DNA of 64,000 nt from Parelaphostrongylus tenuis (taxonomy: Eukaryota > Nematoda > Chromadorea > Rhabditida > Metastrongylidae), in NCBI GenBank assembly GCA_019055375.1, contig JAHQIW010000381.1, positions 310,001 to 374,000 of the forward strand, written 5' to 3'. Position 1 is the stretch's first letter, and each line of letters begins with the position of its first letter. The notes below the pieces were generated by a model. That model saw only the letters and a list, made by a program, of their open reading frames with translations. It was not told the DNA's origin and ran no database searches. A program made the position numbers and the translations under genes. Positions 24,601 to 39,900 of this stretch are shown one piece after another.

Positions 24601-27600
24601 TTCTATGACTGAATCGACAGATTTTTTTTTATTTCTAGAACACTAACCCGAACACGGCCTCTTGAAAAAGACAATGTAAACCCTCTTGGCTCTGTGTGGC
24701 GACGTGGTAGAAGTTGACACAGTGACCCACTGTGTGCAATGATGCCCAAAATGCAGCAAACAAAGCAACAATCTGAAAATGTAAAATAATATAGTATTCC
24801 TTTGAACAACGGATGACCGGATTAACCCTTTCTGAACGGCTGTTGTTCGATTCTTGCAAGCGACGCGCAAATTTCGTTGATGTAGAAGAGTTTTTCTCTG
24901 TAAAATTTCATTCCAGGTTTTTTTTGTTCCGCAAAAAATTAAGAATTTTGTATTACTCAGGTATTACATAATTTTCTCTATACGTTCATAGATTTTTTTA
25001 TGCATAAATAACTCTTATGACAAAGGAAACTCCTTCGTAAACGTGATCTTCTTTACGTTCTCACAACGCTCTATGGAGACATAAAAACGAAATTTAGTTC
25101 TAGAATGACCGAGACTTGTTATATTGAATGAGTATCAGTCTACTTAAATGGAAAGCCATATTCAGATCTAAGCCGGAAAATCAAAGCACTCCGAATGTGA
25201 AACATAATATTTTTCCGCTGCTATAGTGTACTCAGAAGACTTCACGGAATCGCGACGTACAGCAGATGGATTTAATCACCAGTAGCGAAGTCCGCTAGTC
25301 CATAAGCAACATTAACATTTTTGTCTTGGAGTTCAATTAGTAGCAAGTCTATATCAAGGCAACGTTTGGTTTACCAAGATTATCTTCTTGCCCGAAACAT
25401 AAAAATGACACGGCATTAGAGGCGTAGCGCTCTTCGCGTCTCTTTCGCGATTGGGAAGTGATGGAAACCTGAAGAGCCATAACGCAGACTGCGAGACTCC
25501 AGTTAAGGGGAATTTTACCAAATCAGCTAATTACAAATCAAATATGAAATGCGCTGTGAGCGCACATTTATCGTATTACGTGGGAATGGTCCACCAAAGG
25601 GATCTAATTATTGGTGCGAAAGCAACGTGACGATCTCTGCTCTGACGTCAACCAAGCTTGTAACTGTTTCTGTCTTTACCACGCTCGTTTTATGAACTTA
25701 GATTGAAAAATGAATGGTAGTAGTGCAGCACGAGCACCTTGTGGAATGTGATAGCCGAATCGAACGGAATGAATTCTCCGAGTGGAGTTTCCCTGAGGAG
25801 AGTAATCACGTTTCGGCAGACTGTGAGAAGTACAACGGCCATGCAGAAGGAGAGCGCTCCAGCGGCACCACGTGTGATTGCAATACCGGCACCCATCACT
25901 CGTCGCAGATCTCGATGTTCGGTTTCATACCGATAATCTAAACAAAGTGTATTGGTACATAGTCCTTTAATTTCAAAATTTATATTAATTACCAACTCAG
26001 TCACTACTTACTACCGGGAATGAACGATTTACTGTAAGCAGAATGCACTGTCATGAAATACTGGCTTCTTAGCTTCAGTTCTACTTCACTCTTTCGAGTC
26101 CCGAAGTAGGACAAATAAACAATAAAAAAGTCCCAAAATGCTTCTACATTTCGAATCTTTCAGTTGCACTTCTTTTTCTTATGGCTGTCTTATACCTTGA
26201 GTAACAAACATCGTTTCGATTCTAAACGCTTAAGAATACTAAACACTTTCTAGATTACAATGTCTTCTCGATTTTAGAGTTCGCTTATGTGGTGGCTGTG
26301 GTGACACAGGAAAATCCAATTGTTCCTATTAAGTACGTTACGTATGCTTTGGCGGTTTCGCCCGCTTCGTCAGAGCCACACGCCTCACTAATCACCTTTA
26401 CTAATAACAGTGACTGACTGTGACCTTTACATTTTCAGTCAATGGCTTCCGACTGTTATGAAGCGTACGCAAGCCATTGACATGTTCACCTCGATAAGAC
26501 TCAAAACATCTTCTCGGACCATGTTGAATGTCTATAACGAGGTTCTAAAAATAGTCGATTGAAAGACAATGTCGCAATGTGTTTCTTATATATAGAAAAG
26601 TAGGTTAAAAAAAACCCCTTAAAGGACCTGACCAAGTAAAGAAAATGCACTCACGCCAGAATCTCTCCAAGAACACAATGATATTAACACAGCAGAAGAT
26701 GAATAGAATGGCGATATGCTGACGATAAGTTTCCACATAAGCTGCGAACGAGCCGAAGATATCATGAGGAAGACACTGACGCTCTGGCGTTGAGGTAACA
26801 GCAAATGAACTTAGTGACGCTGTCCTGTACAGTGAACCATCATCAAATCTATGACAGCTACATTAAGACGAGCTTTTTGTGTATTTTCAAAGGGAGCTTT
26901 TAGCTATGCAATGGGAAACAGTGTGAGTAATACTATTCAAAAAAAACTGTCAAAAGTACACGATTTTGCACAATACGATTTTTTGATTTCATTACTGCAT
27001 GGCGATATTCATTATTACATTTTGATTCTAATGGTTGTAGGAAGAAGCACGATATAGCTTACTCCTCCAGGTTAACTTTAATTTTCGCTCCACGGAAATC
27101 AACGCAAACGGGTCGTCGTTCGTCGACTTGAGCAAAGATAGCTTCAAAATCTGCGGCAGTCAGATATTCGGATGAAGGACTGACTCCTGAAAGAAATCAT
27201 TGAATTAAGTTGCAAATGTGTCAGTAGTTGACGAAAGCTAATCACTATGAGAGCAGCATGCTCAATATAATGCAGAACCTTTGCTATTATGGTAATGTTA
27301 ATTATCATTTCACAAACATTGCTCGGACCCGTTGCAATCCCCATTTGCTCTCGGTCTCAAAAAGTGGGCATTGAATACTTTGATGTGAACACTCCAGGTA
27401 TTATTCTAGGCACACTTTCAAGCTAGAATGAAGTTCGAGGTCACGAAATTGGCTTTTTTAGTGCATTGGCGACTTCTCATTCATGCTTACTTTCTGATTT
27501 CGAGGTAATAAATCATTTTGAAGAAAAAATCCGATGTGAGGCATTAGCTACCATAACACCGTGATGAAGATTTGAAACACAGATAAATTTGGGTACCTGA

Positions 27601-30600
27601 AAGCAGATATAAAACCAATTTTGGGAACTTTCCTCGGATAAGTTGGTTCCTTCGGTATCGTGAATGGAATCGGTGCTCGCAGCGCAGTTCGAAAGCGGCG
27701 CGCGATTTTCATATTTTCGCTAGAGTTTTTCGCCATTTTGAGAAAAAAACTTAGATTTTCCCTAACATTTCAATAATTCACAGTCCATTGAAATATTTTC
27801 CTTGTTTTATGGATGCAATAAAATTGCCGTATCTCAAGCTATCGAATGACCACTACAAGTCTAGTGAAAAAAAAACTGTCCGGCGAAAAAATAACTCATG
27901 TAGTTTGGGCCCGGTCTTCAGACCACACACGGTCCTTGGCGGGTCAATTTTATAGTGAGTGCATACTAATCCTTGTACACTCACCTGATTTGTTTAGGAT
28001 GCTTTCTATAACATTGTCATGAGTGCTTTCGGTGATTCGGACGCCAATGACATCGTTCAGCGATCGAATAAGTTCAGCGAATTCGCATCGACGAACTCGT
28101 CCTCGTCCATGTACGTCACACATCGCAAATAGCAGTTTGTACTTGTCCCTTGGCGTACCTAAAATTTTCTTGCTAAGAAAAAATAAGTAGCAACACTACA
28201 GTTTAAAACTGATATACTCGTAAATTCAGCCACATATATCCACAAGCTCATAAAATCCTCGTTTGTTTGCACTACTTCAATGCATGATTGGTATGCAGCA
28301 TCGATCACACGTTAAGATTTACGCGTCGTAGAAAAAGTTGGCCTAGCACACGTACATTTTTGATTGTTGAGCAAAAAGTTCAGGTTCAAGGTTCAAGGCA
28401 ACTGAAAAGGAATCAGTTGCTTCTTGTTCAGGACTCTTTATTCTCACTGTACTTGGCGACGAGCCAACGTCAGTTTAGTCGTAAGGCTCTACATTGGCGG
28501 TGTACTTGTGCATGGTCCCCTCAGTGTGAGAAAGTCTTGTGTACCTTTTGCGAGGAATGAGGAACCTGCTGTACTTCTAGTATTAATAACAGTTTGCCCC
28601 TTCAGAAATGTGAATCACAATGAGGCAATGGACCACTAGAAGAAAAACCTGGTTGACATATTTTTCCCTCAATAATGGCGGCCAAACATCTATATTTCTT
28701 ATCGCAGAAAAATACAACGATAGAGCTATTTTGACGAAGCACCAAGTTCTGAGGAAATTTTTGACTTATTGAAGATTGAGATGCTTTGTTTAATAATGCA
28801 TCACCATATTGAACACTTCTTCATTTAACCCTTTCACGAGCGTGACCGTATGCGTAGATTTTGGTGAATATGAGTCTTGAGCGTTTCCCCGCATGTACAC
28901 ATTTCGATTAATGAGACAACTGATCTGCTTAAGATTTCGTTCTTAGACCGCTGTTTATCTCTGGTCTAGAAATTCTCTTAATTTTGAGTAAATCAAACAA
29001 CCGAGTCGAACGAATCAACGATAATTTCAAGAAAAAACATTTCCCCACTCATTTACTGATTACGAAATAGGTACTAATTTTGTGACACAAAAAATCGTCT
29101 TAAAACGATACAGTTTGAATCTTGACCATCCCCACTGTGACTGGTTCGTCTTGAAAACGTTAAACCCCATCAGGCTTGCACATCACCTTCTTTACCTTCA
29201 TTGAATTTCTTCAGTACTTCAAGGAATTCTGCGAATGTCACCATATCACTGCTTGAATGAGACGTGATGGCAAACATTCGTTGTACAAACATGTCCGTCT
29301 CACGCATGCCAATCGCCTGCGCTAGTTCGTGTCTGCAATAGCAGTTGTCCAAGAAACTTTTGGAGAAACTATGACGAAGAGCGATAAAGTCTTAGACTGA
29401 GCTCGTAGATGTAAAGGACCTCACTTGGTGATGGTCTGATCGAGAATACTATCTGTGTCGCTTTCGTGAGTGTTCGAATCGCTTAATTTCGGTTGATTAA
29501 AGGCTCGAGCATAAGCTTCACGGAAGAAATGATCCAAACGCCGTTGACGGCATTCCTGAAAGACGCCCATACTAACTTTTGTGATTAGTTGGAAGGTGCT
29601 ATCAATACAATCTGACCTCTGTTTCAGCTTTTTCCAGAAGCACCTTATTTGGTATGGATATACATGTCAGTTGACCATTGAGTTTTTTCAAAGAAAGCGT
29701 TAGTGCGGCGAGGAAATCCGGCAGATGCTTGTCAGAAGGAAGACGAAGCACCTAAACTTGTACGATAATGAACTGGTGATGAACTAACTTTTTGAATTAG
29801 AACTTCTCATTTGCGTTTATTGCATCTCAGATAGACATGAACAAGGAAATTTTCGCTTGACACATGATCGGATAGTATGACCCGAAGAGACTCACCCACC
29901 GTGCAATCTGCCCAAATTTCTAGATGCACCGATATTTATTTATCAATTCAGTAATTAGCAATCAGTAAAGATGTAGCTAATTTCCTCAAGATCATCGTTA
30001 TATCGTTTGTTTTCTACGTTGTTTTCAGGTCAATTAATGGCCTTGAAATTGATGCACATGTGGCAAAACGTCCAAAATGTGCGTGATCTCAATAGAGGCT
30101 ATGTGTCGTAGCAATGTTAATAAACTTTATGGAAAATTTTAATTTCAGAAAACGACCTAAAAATTGCAGCGGTTTTACAATAAGAATCCATTTTAATACT
30201 AGATCTTTTATGAATTGCCATGGAGGATAGTTATAACGAAACAACTTACTAAGTCGTGTGTTTTTGACATCCTGAGGAGACAGTACGGTCCATGGACGCC
30301 GCATGCGTTTTGTTCGCTATGGAAGACGGTGACCTTAACGACTGCTCTTCACCTCCCTCCGTTGAAATCTCATTCATTTCTCCTCTAATCAGTCGCTTTT
30401 ATGTAATCTTTACTAATCAATAGTTGATCAAATTAAAAAGCACGAAAAATCATTCTCGAGAAAGAAGAAATGCTACGTAATAAATAATGATATAACAAAT
30501 CACTGTTATGATTTATCACTTGTAACAAAAGTATCTGTAATACATTACTGCAGATCACTAGCTCCCAACTATTCCCTGCGCTGCTTCAAATTTGTTTTCT

Positions 30601-33600
30601 GCTAATTGTTTTTGCGGAAGGACGGCGTCTAATTGTTATAGACAAGAGTAGAAAAAGAAACTTTAGTTTTTTTTTTCTCAAATAAGAAAATTCGAAGAAC
30701 TCGTACCTTTGCGTTTTCCGAGAAAACTATTTTCCTCAAAACTCCTCCTCGAGGCTTTCGGACGATTAACGAGCCGGGAGAAATCTCTACAATCACTTGC
30801 CGTACGTGGCATTCTTGCAGCCATTCGAATGCTGAAATTCTGTATTCAAGCCTTGACTAGCTCTACCAAAAGAGTGATAAGATTGTTCCCATTTCATCGG
30901 CTATTGATCCTCTGTTTTTCTTTCGTCCATCAATATTCGCAATTAGTAACATCGATATATCAGCTGCTCACTTCCGTCAATCTTTTCTGGTATTTTCTTC
31001 ATTTATATAACCAAACTTCACATATTGCACAGATAGTAGCCTTCTTTTATTAAGGTTGTTGTCGCGCATCCGTGATCAGCGAGTATCTAATGGATTTGCA
31101 TGTGCGTTTTGTTGCCACTTGGGGGTCTTATTTTTGGCATGAATGTTGTTCAGTGCTGATTCGAGTCACATTGTCTGGAATCGTGAGATAGTATTACTAA
31201 AGCTCTCAGTTACCAATTTATACGAATCCGAACATGGTTTCTCTGTACTAGCTCAATGCCAGTTTGCCGAAGCCGAAGGTGCTGGAAGCTTGATTGGCAG
31301 AGGTGAGGTCAGACCAGTGACTATGCGCATGTTGCAAACTTATCTAATCACTAATTTTTTCGTGTCACTGTTTACTGCTATTGAAAATTTTATCTTTCTC
31401 ACTAATGTCGCTCACCGGTGATGTTACCAAAAAGTACTGAGAAAATAATAGGAGAAATATAGCAGTAAATAATTATTAACGAGAGTAATATTTACAGTAG
31501 TATTTATAAGTAGTAATAAACCCAGGTTACGTACCAGGCACATGGTAGCCGTTCTTAGGTGTATCGACATCGATGGCTGTTGCAGAGAGATCGTCATAGG
31601 AACTATCCCAACCCATACGACGCCGACGTTGGACTAGCATATAGCCGATACCGAAACAGACTATAACACAGCGCTTCGTTCAACAGCCTTCAATCGGAAA
31701 AACTTTATACAGTGGTAATCGTGCGCTTATAGACCAGAAAACATACGGTGTTTCTAGATGAATTTTGAATATAGCAGTGATATTTATAATTTGTGTCATG
31801 ACTTTTCCAACGACGATGTCCAAGTATATTCTAACTTTTCAACATCACCTAAGAAATTGTCTTATTGTAATTCCATAGTTGTGATGGTATCAATCAAGTA
31901 CCTAAAGTGAATTATAAGTAAGAAAAAGTGTGCGACGCAGAAAAGAATGAAGCTGTTAATACATCTGCTGCGTTGTTCTTATTCCACTGTTACGTAGTCA
32001 GGTGAGTGTTCCAGAACTCCACTAAGATCATCTACATAATTCCCTCACCAGTGTCTCATTGGTCTCGCGTTTACTTCAATGTACATATAGAAGTCACAAA
32101 ATGATAAACTTACTTAGTGGAATGCAACCCAGCCCAATGAGGGTGAAGATATATGTGACCTCGTTTCCAGTGAAATGATCGAATCTCATGAACGGAACGC
32201 ATTGCTCCAATCCTGCAACAAGATATATTCAGGCACATGTTAGCAGAAAGGACTAGATGGTTGACATAGAACAAAGTAGATTTGGTCTGCATTTCATGAT
32301 ACAAAACCGTTAGAATCGACCATCAAAACAGTCACATTTCTTAGTGTAAGTCATGAAACGATGAATAAAAATTCAGCTTCCATAATCATATTGAATAGAC
32401 AGCAACATTTGGGATTTCAATCCAACTGTCAACGCTTTCACGAGCAGCCATTAATGAGCAAGCGTGCCCCTTCATTGGAGTCGGTCATTGACTCAATCTA
32501 TTGCGAGATTCGGATTTTTCGTTGTGTTCGGAAAAAGAATTTGAGCCAGAAAAGGTAGACTTTAAGCAGATAGACCCGTGTTTATCAACTGACGAGTGTT
32601 CAGAAGTGTAGATAGAAACGGAACATTCGAGGTGTACATGAGCGAAATCAATCGTTGTGGTTGTGAAAGACTTAAATAAGACGTACTTCCCTTGGGTGAC
32701 GATAGTAGTCACTTAGTTCATAACTAGCCTATGAGCAATCATTTAAAATGAAATTCTTTGCTAGTTTTATTGCGCCAGAAACACTTTAATTGCTGAACAT
32801 CTTCCCCTCAATTGAAAGCGCATCTGCTCTGGGCTATACGTGCTAAACGTGGTTTACGAAAACTATGCTCTACACAGATGCTTCTATCAAACGAATTCGC
32901 CAAAGCATTATGTTTGCGACAAAAAAGGGCTTTGCTTCAGGAGGCTAGCGTAAAAAATTGAATGCAACTCCATTTATGTTAAAGACATGCCAGAGAACTG
33001 ACCAGTGGCGTTAACCTGGAACGGCTGTGGACATGGATCACCTTCTTTGAAGTAGAATACCTAAATCAAGAAGTCGAACATTCATCCTAAGACCTTATAG
33101 ATTATTGACATTGAGCGACTGTAAGCGACCACTATTTTCGCATAGTAGAGAAATTACGCTGTTGCAAATGTTTCGATAACGATTTCTAAACAATTTCGTA
33201 CTTTTTCACTTTTTCGCGTTTTCAACATGGCCATTCACAAAGCTAAAAATGTATATATCCCTGGTCGATGATTATATGGTTTATCTTTAACTACAGAGAG
33301 GTAGCATATTTTCTATGAGTTTTCAGGGGAAGCTGAGATTATCTCGTGTTTTCAAGACAAAATCGCAAATCGACTTACATCTTCCTGAAGCCATTGGTCA
33401 GAGATCTCGGTAGTTTCGCGAATGATGTCTCTCAGTGTGGTTTTGCGTATTTCATCGATTTCTTTGTCAGTAAAAAGACCATTCTGGCGATTCTCGAACC
33501 AGAACCTCAAATTAGAAATCTCTGATTTCCTTCTTAACATTTTTTCATTCAAAACAACTTAAGTGGGCGTTCTTGACCGCAATCAGGAAATTGAAGCATC

Positions 33601-33949
33601 GTTAATCCTGAAGGATAGCTCTCGAAACTGCAGAAGCGTTTGTGGCAAAGAGGGGGTATGGTAGTTGAACAACAATTTTCTGCGATGCGGACTTTGAATG
33701 AAGGGAGTGATCAAGTTGTCAATGTAATCCGCTTGAAGAAAAGGCGATCGAGGTGCTTCAATCGGTGAATGGCAATGTCTGCTACCATCGTTTCCTAATG
33801 CAAACTTTTGACTAGTAAGGTGTGTAGCCGGATCAACGAAAAACTAGTGTTTCCACCTGATGCATAGTTTTCATAGAGATTATCTTCTTCTCTGAATTCC
33901 GCTCCACTCTATTTCTTGTCAAATTGTCGCCGAGTCTCTTCAACATATA

Positions 33950-33982
<33 letters not shown>

Positions 33983-36900
33983 GTATATATATATATATGT
34001 ATATATGACGCAGTTCTGCTTCATGTACTATCTTTTCTGCCAGGATGGGAAAGACGGAATATATGCTGCAAGTTTGATACTAAAGTATTGGCAGAGTCGA
34101 CTGTTTTTCAAGACGTGAATTTTTTAATTACCCGACCAATTCGACCTCATTTTCTTTTCTAATCACTTTCAATAAATTTCATTCAACTTGAATAGAAGCG
34201 TGGCTGATGACGATCAACAGCCAAGAAGCTCATCGCCCTTGCTTCGGTGAAGGATATTGAGTTGAATATAACGTACCTAATTCAAACTGAATAGATGTTC
34301 ACTGAATATAGCAATATTGTTGCAAGACGGACTCGTATTGTGATCAATATCGCGCTAGTGAGAAGAGCGTTGTACTCTACCTGTCTTATTTACGCATAAG
34401 ATCGTCAAATCAACTACTCCCATTGGAGTCAAGAAGTAACAATGGACGAGAGTAGGTAGAAGCTAGAAGAAGTAGATAGCCTTAGAGAAAATCAAGAAGC
34501 ATGTGCGAGCGTCCTATCGTTCTTAAGGACTCTACCTATAACGCTTGCCCTCGTAGAACTCCTCGTGAAAATGCTGAAGACAAACTGAAGCCTTTGGAGT
34601 GCTTGCCTTCAGATACTCGAAGAATGTACATGATAATACCTTCACGTAATAAGAGCAGAGCGAACCATTGTTGTCGCTGAAGTTGTCGATGTTCAAATAC
34701 GATGAAATGATTCGCTATATTATACCGTTCGAGTGTTTTCTTGAGAACACGTTCATATTTCAGTATGTCTCATAATTGTTATCTGAGCCCACTTGTCGTA
34801 TGGTCTGTTAAATGGGCTCTTGTACAGCCCGATATATGTGCTCCAACCTTAAGAGTCTCGTCAATCGGGCAGAACCCTTTGCCTTTTAGCCAGTCTTATT
34901 GGGATTCTTCAGTCCCCACACTAAGAGAAGGCGACGACGAACAGTTTACACTACACTGCCGTCAAGTAAAAATCACTAGATCACTACATCACCGACTGAC
35001 GAGACTCTCATGGTCGAAACATGTGTATTGTACTGTACAATAGCCCATTTAACAGACCACATGACAAGTTGGCTCAGGTAACAAATTATGAGCTATACGG
35101 ATCCGCTATAGGATTGAGTACAGTTCCAGTTCTTATTTCATTTAGGGGAATGGTTGATTCGACGACCTTACTTACGGAGACCAATGGAAGTAGTTGATTC
35201 CGATTCGATGACTACCCATATCAGACTTTTGGCGGTTGGCTGCTGACAGATAGATGCGTTTCAGTGTGGAAAGAGTGGTGTCAAAACGGGCGTCGATAGT
35301 GCAACGGTTGAGAGCGCATCCCTGGCAAGGTGAAAAGTGGTTCGAATCCCAACTGACACAAAAGTTTTTGCACACCACTCTACATAACTAAGTTTTTCCG
35401 TGTAAAGCGTTCACAAGAAAGGTCACTGGTTCCGCACATCCAATTAGAAGCATTGCTGGTTACCTTTATTGTTTACAATAATAAATTTATTTTGTAGCAA
35501 TAAAAGTGCTGTGTGGAAGAAAGTCTCACCTATCCGAGTCTCTAAGTCTTTCAAATTGATCCCTGATAATGGCTTTGAAGAGCTCTCCTGGCCCATTATC
35601 CACCTCTAGCATTCCGCCGACATAGGCATCCAGGTAGTTAATATCACCACCGTAAAGTGCAGCGAGTTCTTCAAACATCTGTAGAAAAGTTTTCTCGTCG
35701 GCGCCATGTGCCCAAATTTTTCAAGTGTAACAAACAGAAGAGAAATCTCCATTTTTTCACTAAACCCGCTTTTCTCAAAGTGTAGCGATTGTGAAACAAG
35801 ATTCTGATCTGCACTTCCGCAGTGCTCAAGAATTCCTCTTAAACATCTTAAAACATCATGGGCTATCCCGCCTGCATTGCATATCAACGTTACAACCTTT
35901 AGTAGAGAGATAATATAGCGGAAGTACCTGCAGGTGTTCAGCTACAACTAACCGGCTCGACACCAAAGACAAAATCTATCCTTTGTTAGAGCCAAATAAA
36001 GAATTTGTGCTGTGCATTCAGCCAAATAAAGAGAGTGATACGAGAGACCTTATGCTGTTTCTGTCCCTTGAGCAAGTGTAGAGATGACTAGCAACCCTGC
36101 TTATGTTTGCTTGAGTTACTTGATATCTATAAAGGATTAAGCTCTCGGCGCTGATCAGTTCCTGAGCGATGAGTCGTGCATTCGTCTTCAATTCTTGGTT
36201 TCGTTCGAGATGACTGGATGCACATCTGGCCTTTGCATTAACTTTCGGTAGCCTACCGCTGTATCGAGTCACTGCTGTTTATCCTCCCAGACAAGTCTAC
36301 AACCAATTTTCCTGAAGGTTTGGATGGCTTGCTAAGTCATGATCGAGACATTCACCACGTGTGCGACGCGGGGCACTTTTAACCATTGCACCACATGCGT
36401 TACTTGATAACAGTAAAAGTCATATAATAGACCGACGGCTCGAATTTAACCAAACATCGACACAAACTTATCGGAAGAGTCTTACGAACTATCCTTTTTG
36501 ACTTTGCATGACTTTGGTATATTTTCATCAAAATGCTGATCCTTTCACCAATTTCGCCTCAAAGAGACTCTAAACTCCTTATAAGGGAAGGGTCACCAGT
36601 ATGCCGTCATACACTACGTCCAAGAATGCACTGCTGTTCTCTCTAGGCTAGTTCACTTTAGACTGCGGTCTCATTTACACTTTTTCGAAAGTGGGTACAT
36701 TACTACGGTTGGAAAGAAAGTATTGGAGCAGTTTCATAAGCACGAGATAACTCCCAAGCATATCATGGGAATATTACAATTTTCTATGTGGATTTTTCCA
36801 CTGATGGCCTAGCTATCACTCGTATTTAAATTCACTTCGTTACAAACCTCCATATCAAACGATACAATCGAAGTTCGTGTTTAATTGAGTCATTACTGAA

Positions 36901-39900
36901 GAAAGATTCTTTCACAGCGAGCTGCAGTTGTTAAAATGAAAGAAGTTGAAGGGGAGCGCACAACAAGCAAATCTGCTGCTAGACACTGGTTTCAACGCTT
37001 CAATGCCGGAAATCTTGACCTCGAAGACAAGCCTTGTTCAAAACTTCAAAAGTTGAACGACAAAGATTTGATTGCCTCTTGACGGACCGATGGCAGAATG
37101 TTGTAGAAAACGATGACCTAAATTTTTAAGAATAGTTGTTATTATTTTGTCGCAATTCATTTACAAATTTTCAGTTTTCTGCAAGTAGTCCGGAACTTCT
37201 TTCAAACCTAGTGATAAATGATTCGTAGGCCAAACAATAAAAACATACTAATGCACTATTTCTCTTCTCATCTCTCACACACCAAAAACCTCCTGCTTTA
37301 AACATGCATCAAACAGTTATAAGTGTTTTTTAGCAAGGAGGAGAAAGAAAGAAGTTCAACATTTAGGACGACAAGTAATCCTCTCAAATGGCTATCCACT
37401 GAGGTTGGGCTAAAAAGGAGAGATAGTCCTCACACCGATAACAATCTATACAAGCTCAAATAGGAAGGAAACTTTAGAACTGAGCTTTCTCCTTTCTCCA
37501 AATCTTATGGAGCAATCCTAACTATCCAAGGAGTAAAAAACAGTGGTGCGGAAAACTCTATAAAGTTTAGGTACGATAGACCTAATTTCTTGTAAGACAT
37601 GTGGTGAATAATATATAGACGAAACAGGCATACAATTTCATGTCCGCATAACAGAATACTTAAATAGAAGATTAGAAACTCGGAAAAGTACTCCTCTAGG
37701 AACAAAAAATACAGACAGGGATAACTACCACGGCTTTGAGGCGGCTGAAAATGTTTGAGGTTTTTGGGATAAGTTTCAAAAGCAGAAAAAACAGAAGGCG
37801 AGGTTGTTTGAATGCCAAAAATAATACGGCACCGTATTGCACATTCTTTCCCTAAGTTGAGCGAGGTTTATTAATCGTCGTGTGTGACAACACATTCGGT
37901 GATCTTTCAGTACAAGTAGTTGAATTGCGGCTTATCTTTAACCTTTGAAGGACGACGTGTACCAACTAAGGTACACGGCTGCTTAAAATCCTTTCTCGGC
38001 ATAAAAGCTTTCTCCTAGACATTTGGTAATCATTCGAAAGCTTGAATCTCTGTAATTTCAATAATTTCTTCATTTTTAGAAAAAAAACTTTGCATTACGC
38101 TGCAGCGAAAATAAAATTAAAATTCACTCTCAATTTTCTTCATTTGCTCGGCTGGGGCTTCGATATAGCTCTCCAATAAAGTTTTATCAATCATTGGAAA
38201 TCTCAAATCTCGAGAATTTTGGTGATATATCTAAATTTTCAGAAGATTATCATAGAACGCTGTAAGGACCAAAAAAAGTTTATATTTTACGCCTACAATG
38301 TTACTCCGCTGCTTGGACGTCATAGGGTGGTTTATTGGTGATTATATGTGAAGTTCATAAGTCAGAGCTATCTTACCGTTAGATAAAAAATGAAAGATCA
38401 TGAATGAACCTTTTATAAAGATTTTTGATTTAAAGAGTGATGTTTCATTCGAAATTCTTCATTTTTCTACAGTAATACCACGTCCTTGTAAAGAAAAATA
38501 AGCAAACTTCCAACCGTTATGGTGCAACCGTTATGGCGCCTGTCTTGTAAGAACGTGGCTAGAAAGCATATCTTTTACAACTAAACTTTTCTGATAGGGA
38601 TCTATGTGGAGGTAATTCTAATATGTAGCCTGAGTAGGTGTAGGAAGAGTGCACCTTCATCACTGCGTATGGTACGGTACTCCTCCTATCTGAACCCATA
38701 TTCAGAAAACACGTATCTGCCGCCTCTTCTAGACATTTTAGTAGCTAATAGGCATCTTCAATTTCAAAAATTTGAAGTATTTTGTTTTTAGAAAGACTTT
38801 TATCGTGCGGTGGCAGAGAAAAAAAATGTTTTAAGCATCTTTAGTATGAACATAGCTTTTCATCAAAAAATTTGGTAGTACTTCGATTACACGAACTCTT
38901 TACTGCGCTACAGCATTGAAATCGAGATTACATTTCAATGTGCATGTATATTGCAACATTGGCATAGAACCAGGGCCATTCAATAACCATTCGATTGCTC
39001 AAATCCCAAGGATTCAAGCAATGTGCTTGCCTTTTAAAAAATTCTTTTTACGAGCTGCGGCAACAAAAATAAAAATGTGTTGCACATCTGAGTATTTTTC
39101 GCTAGGCACGGATCTTATCTCAGGTTTTCACAACCTTTCGATAGCACAGATCTGATCAAATTTAAGTATAAGCTCAGTTTTTTAGAAAGGCTTCTCAATA
39201 CTTCGTTACAGCTAGAAGTTGAGTTTTTCACTCGTCGCGCACTGCACGCCACATGTAAATTGCGCTTCATGATCGACACGGCGCCAAGTGCGAAACTCAT
39301 TATCTTTTAGCTGTAACAACACAATAGAACGCTCTTCTCAAATACCAAGCTTATCATTGAGATCGTGGAGATTTGTGCAATCGAATGATTATTGAAAGTC
39401 TGCATGAAAACCTCTGCTCAAAGAAAGATGCTTGAGTGTGAGAGAAAATGCGCTACTTATACGTTAGACGGTGACATATTTTTTAAGTCGATCTCATTCG
39501 CTGGAGAAGAATTTTTCAAAAAAGTGTTAGTGCTCACTCTCTTTTCGTCTTCATTTTTACACGAGCATAAGTTGCTGGAAGCATGAAAAGCATATCAGTT
39601 GTAGCGAATTTTCCGTAGTATCATCATCTATGTTTCTATCTAAAGTTTCTGTCCATGTGGTGAAAATCTTTAATAAAATAATAATAGTGCCCACCGTCTT
39701 AACATATAGTGCGGCAGATCAGGTGATTACCTTACCAGCAAGTCCTTGTTGTGGTTTCCCTTCACATTTTACTCAGTCATGAACCTTTTCGGCAGCTTTG
39801 CTTACCGGCCAACTAACGCGGCGTGTGACACGAGCGATAGCTTTTCAGATATTGTTATTCAATTGAGGATTTTTCACAATTCAACAGAAACTTCAAGTAA

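Larger units (their letters stand above)
21075..25937 (-). other. bli-3: Duox exons: six-helix haem-binding oxidase core
   Basis: The exons are 25738..25937, 24648..24772, 22305..22445, 22182..22251 and 21075..21195. They read RDLRRVMGAGIAITRGAAG, CRNVITLLRETPLGEFIPFD, then IVALFAAFWASLHTVGHCVN, NFLPSICYWFYGTITGLTG, a run of membrane residues ending FALPCFMKRAYHAF, LTHLLNVAFYALTVLHGLPK and SPKFGYYVAGPVIIFVIDRI. The His residues of HTVGH and of THLL...LHG correspond to the haem-ligating histidines of the NADPH oxidase family. All five junctions are phase-consistent. Confidence 0.93.

Noticed and set aside
27548..27736. Minus-strand frame (KIARRFRTALRAPIPFTIPK...) considered as a Duox exon
   Set aside because: Its end phase does not fit, and exon 27985..28158 joins 27063..27186 directly in frame as the family requires. 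It is therefore intronic.
33833..34118. Frames made of repeated Ile-Tyr
   Set aside because: These are translations of the TA microsatellite.
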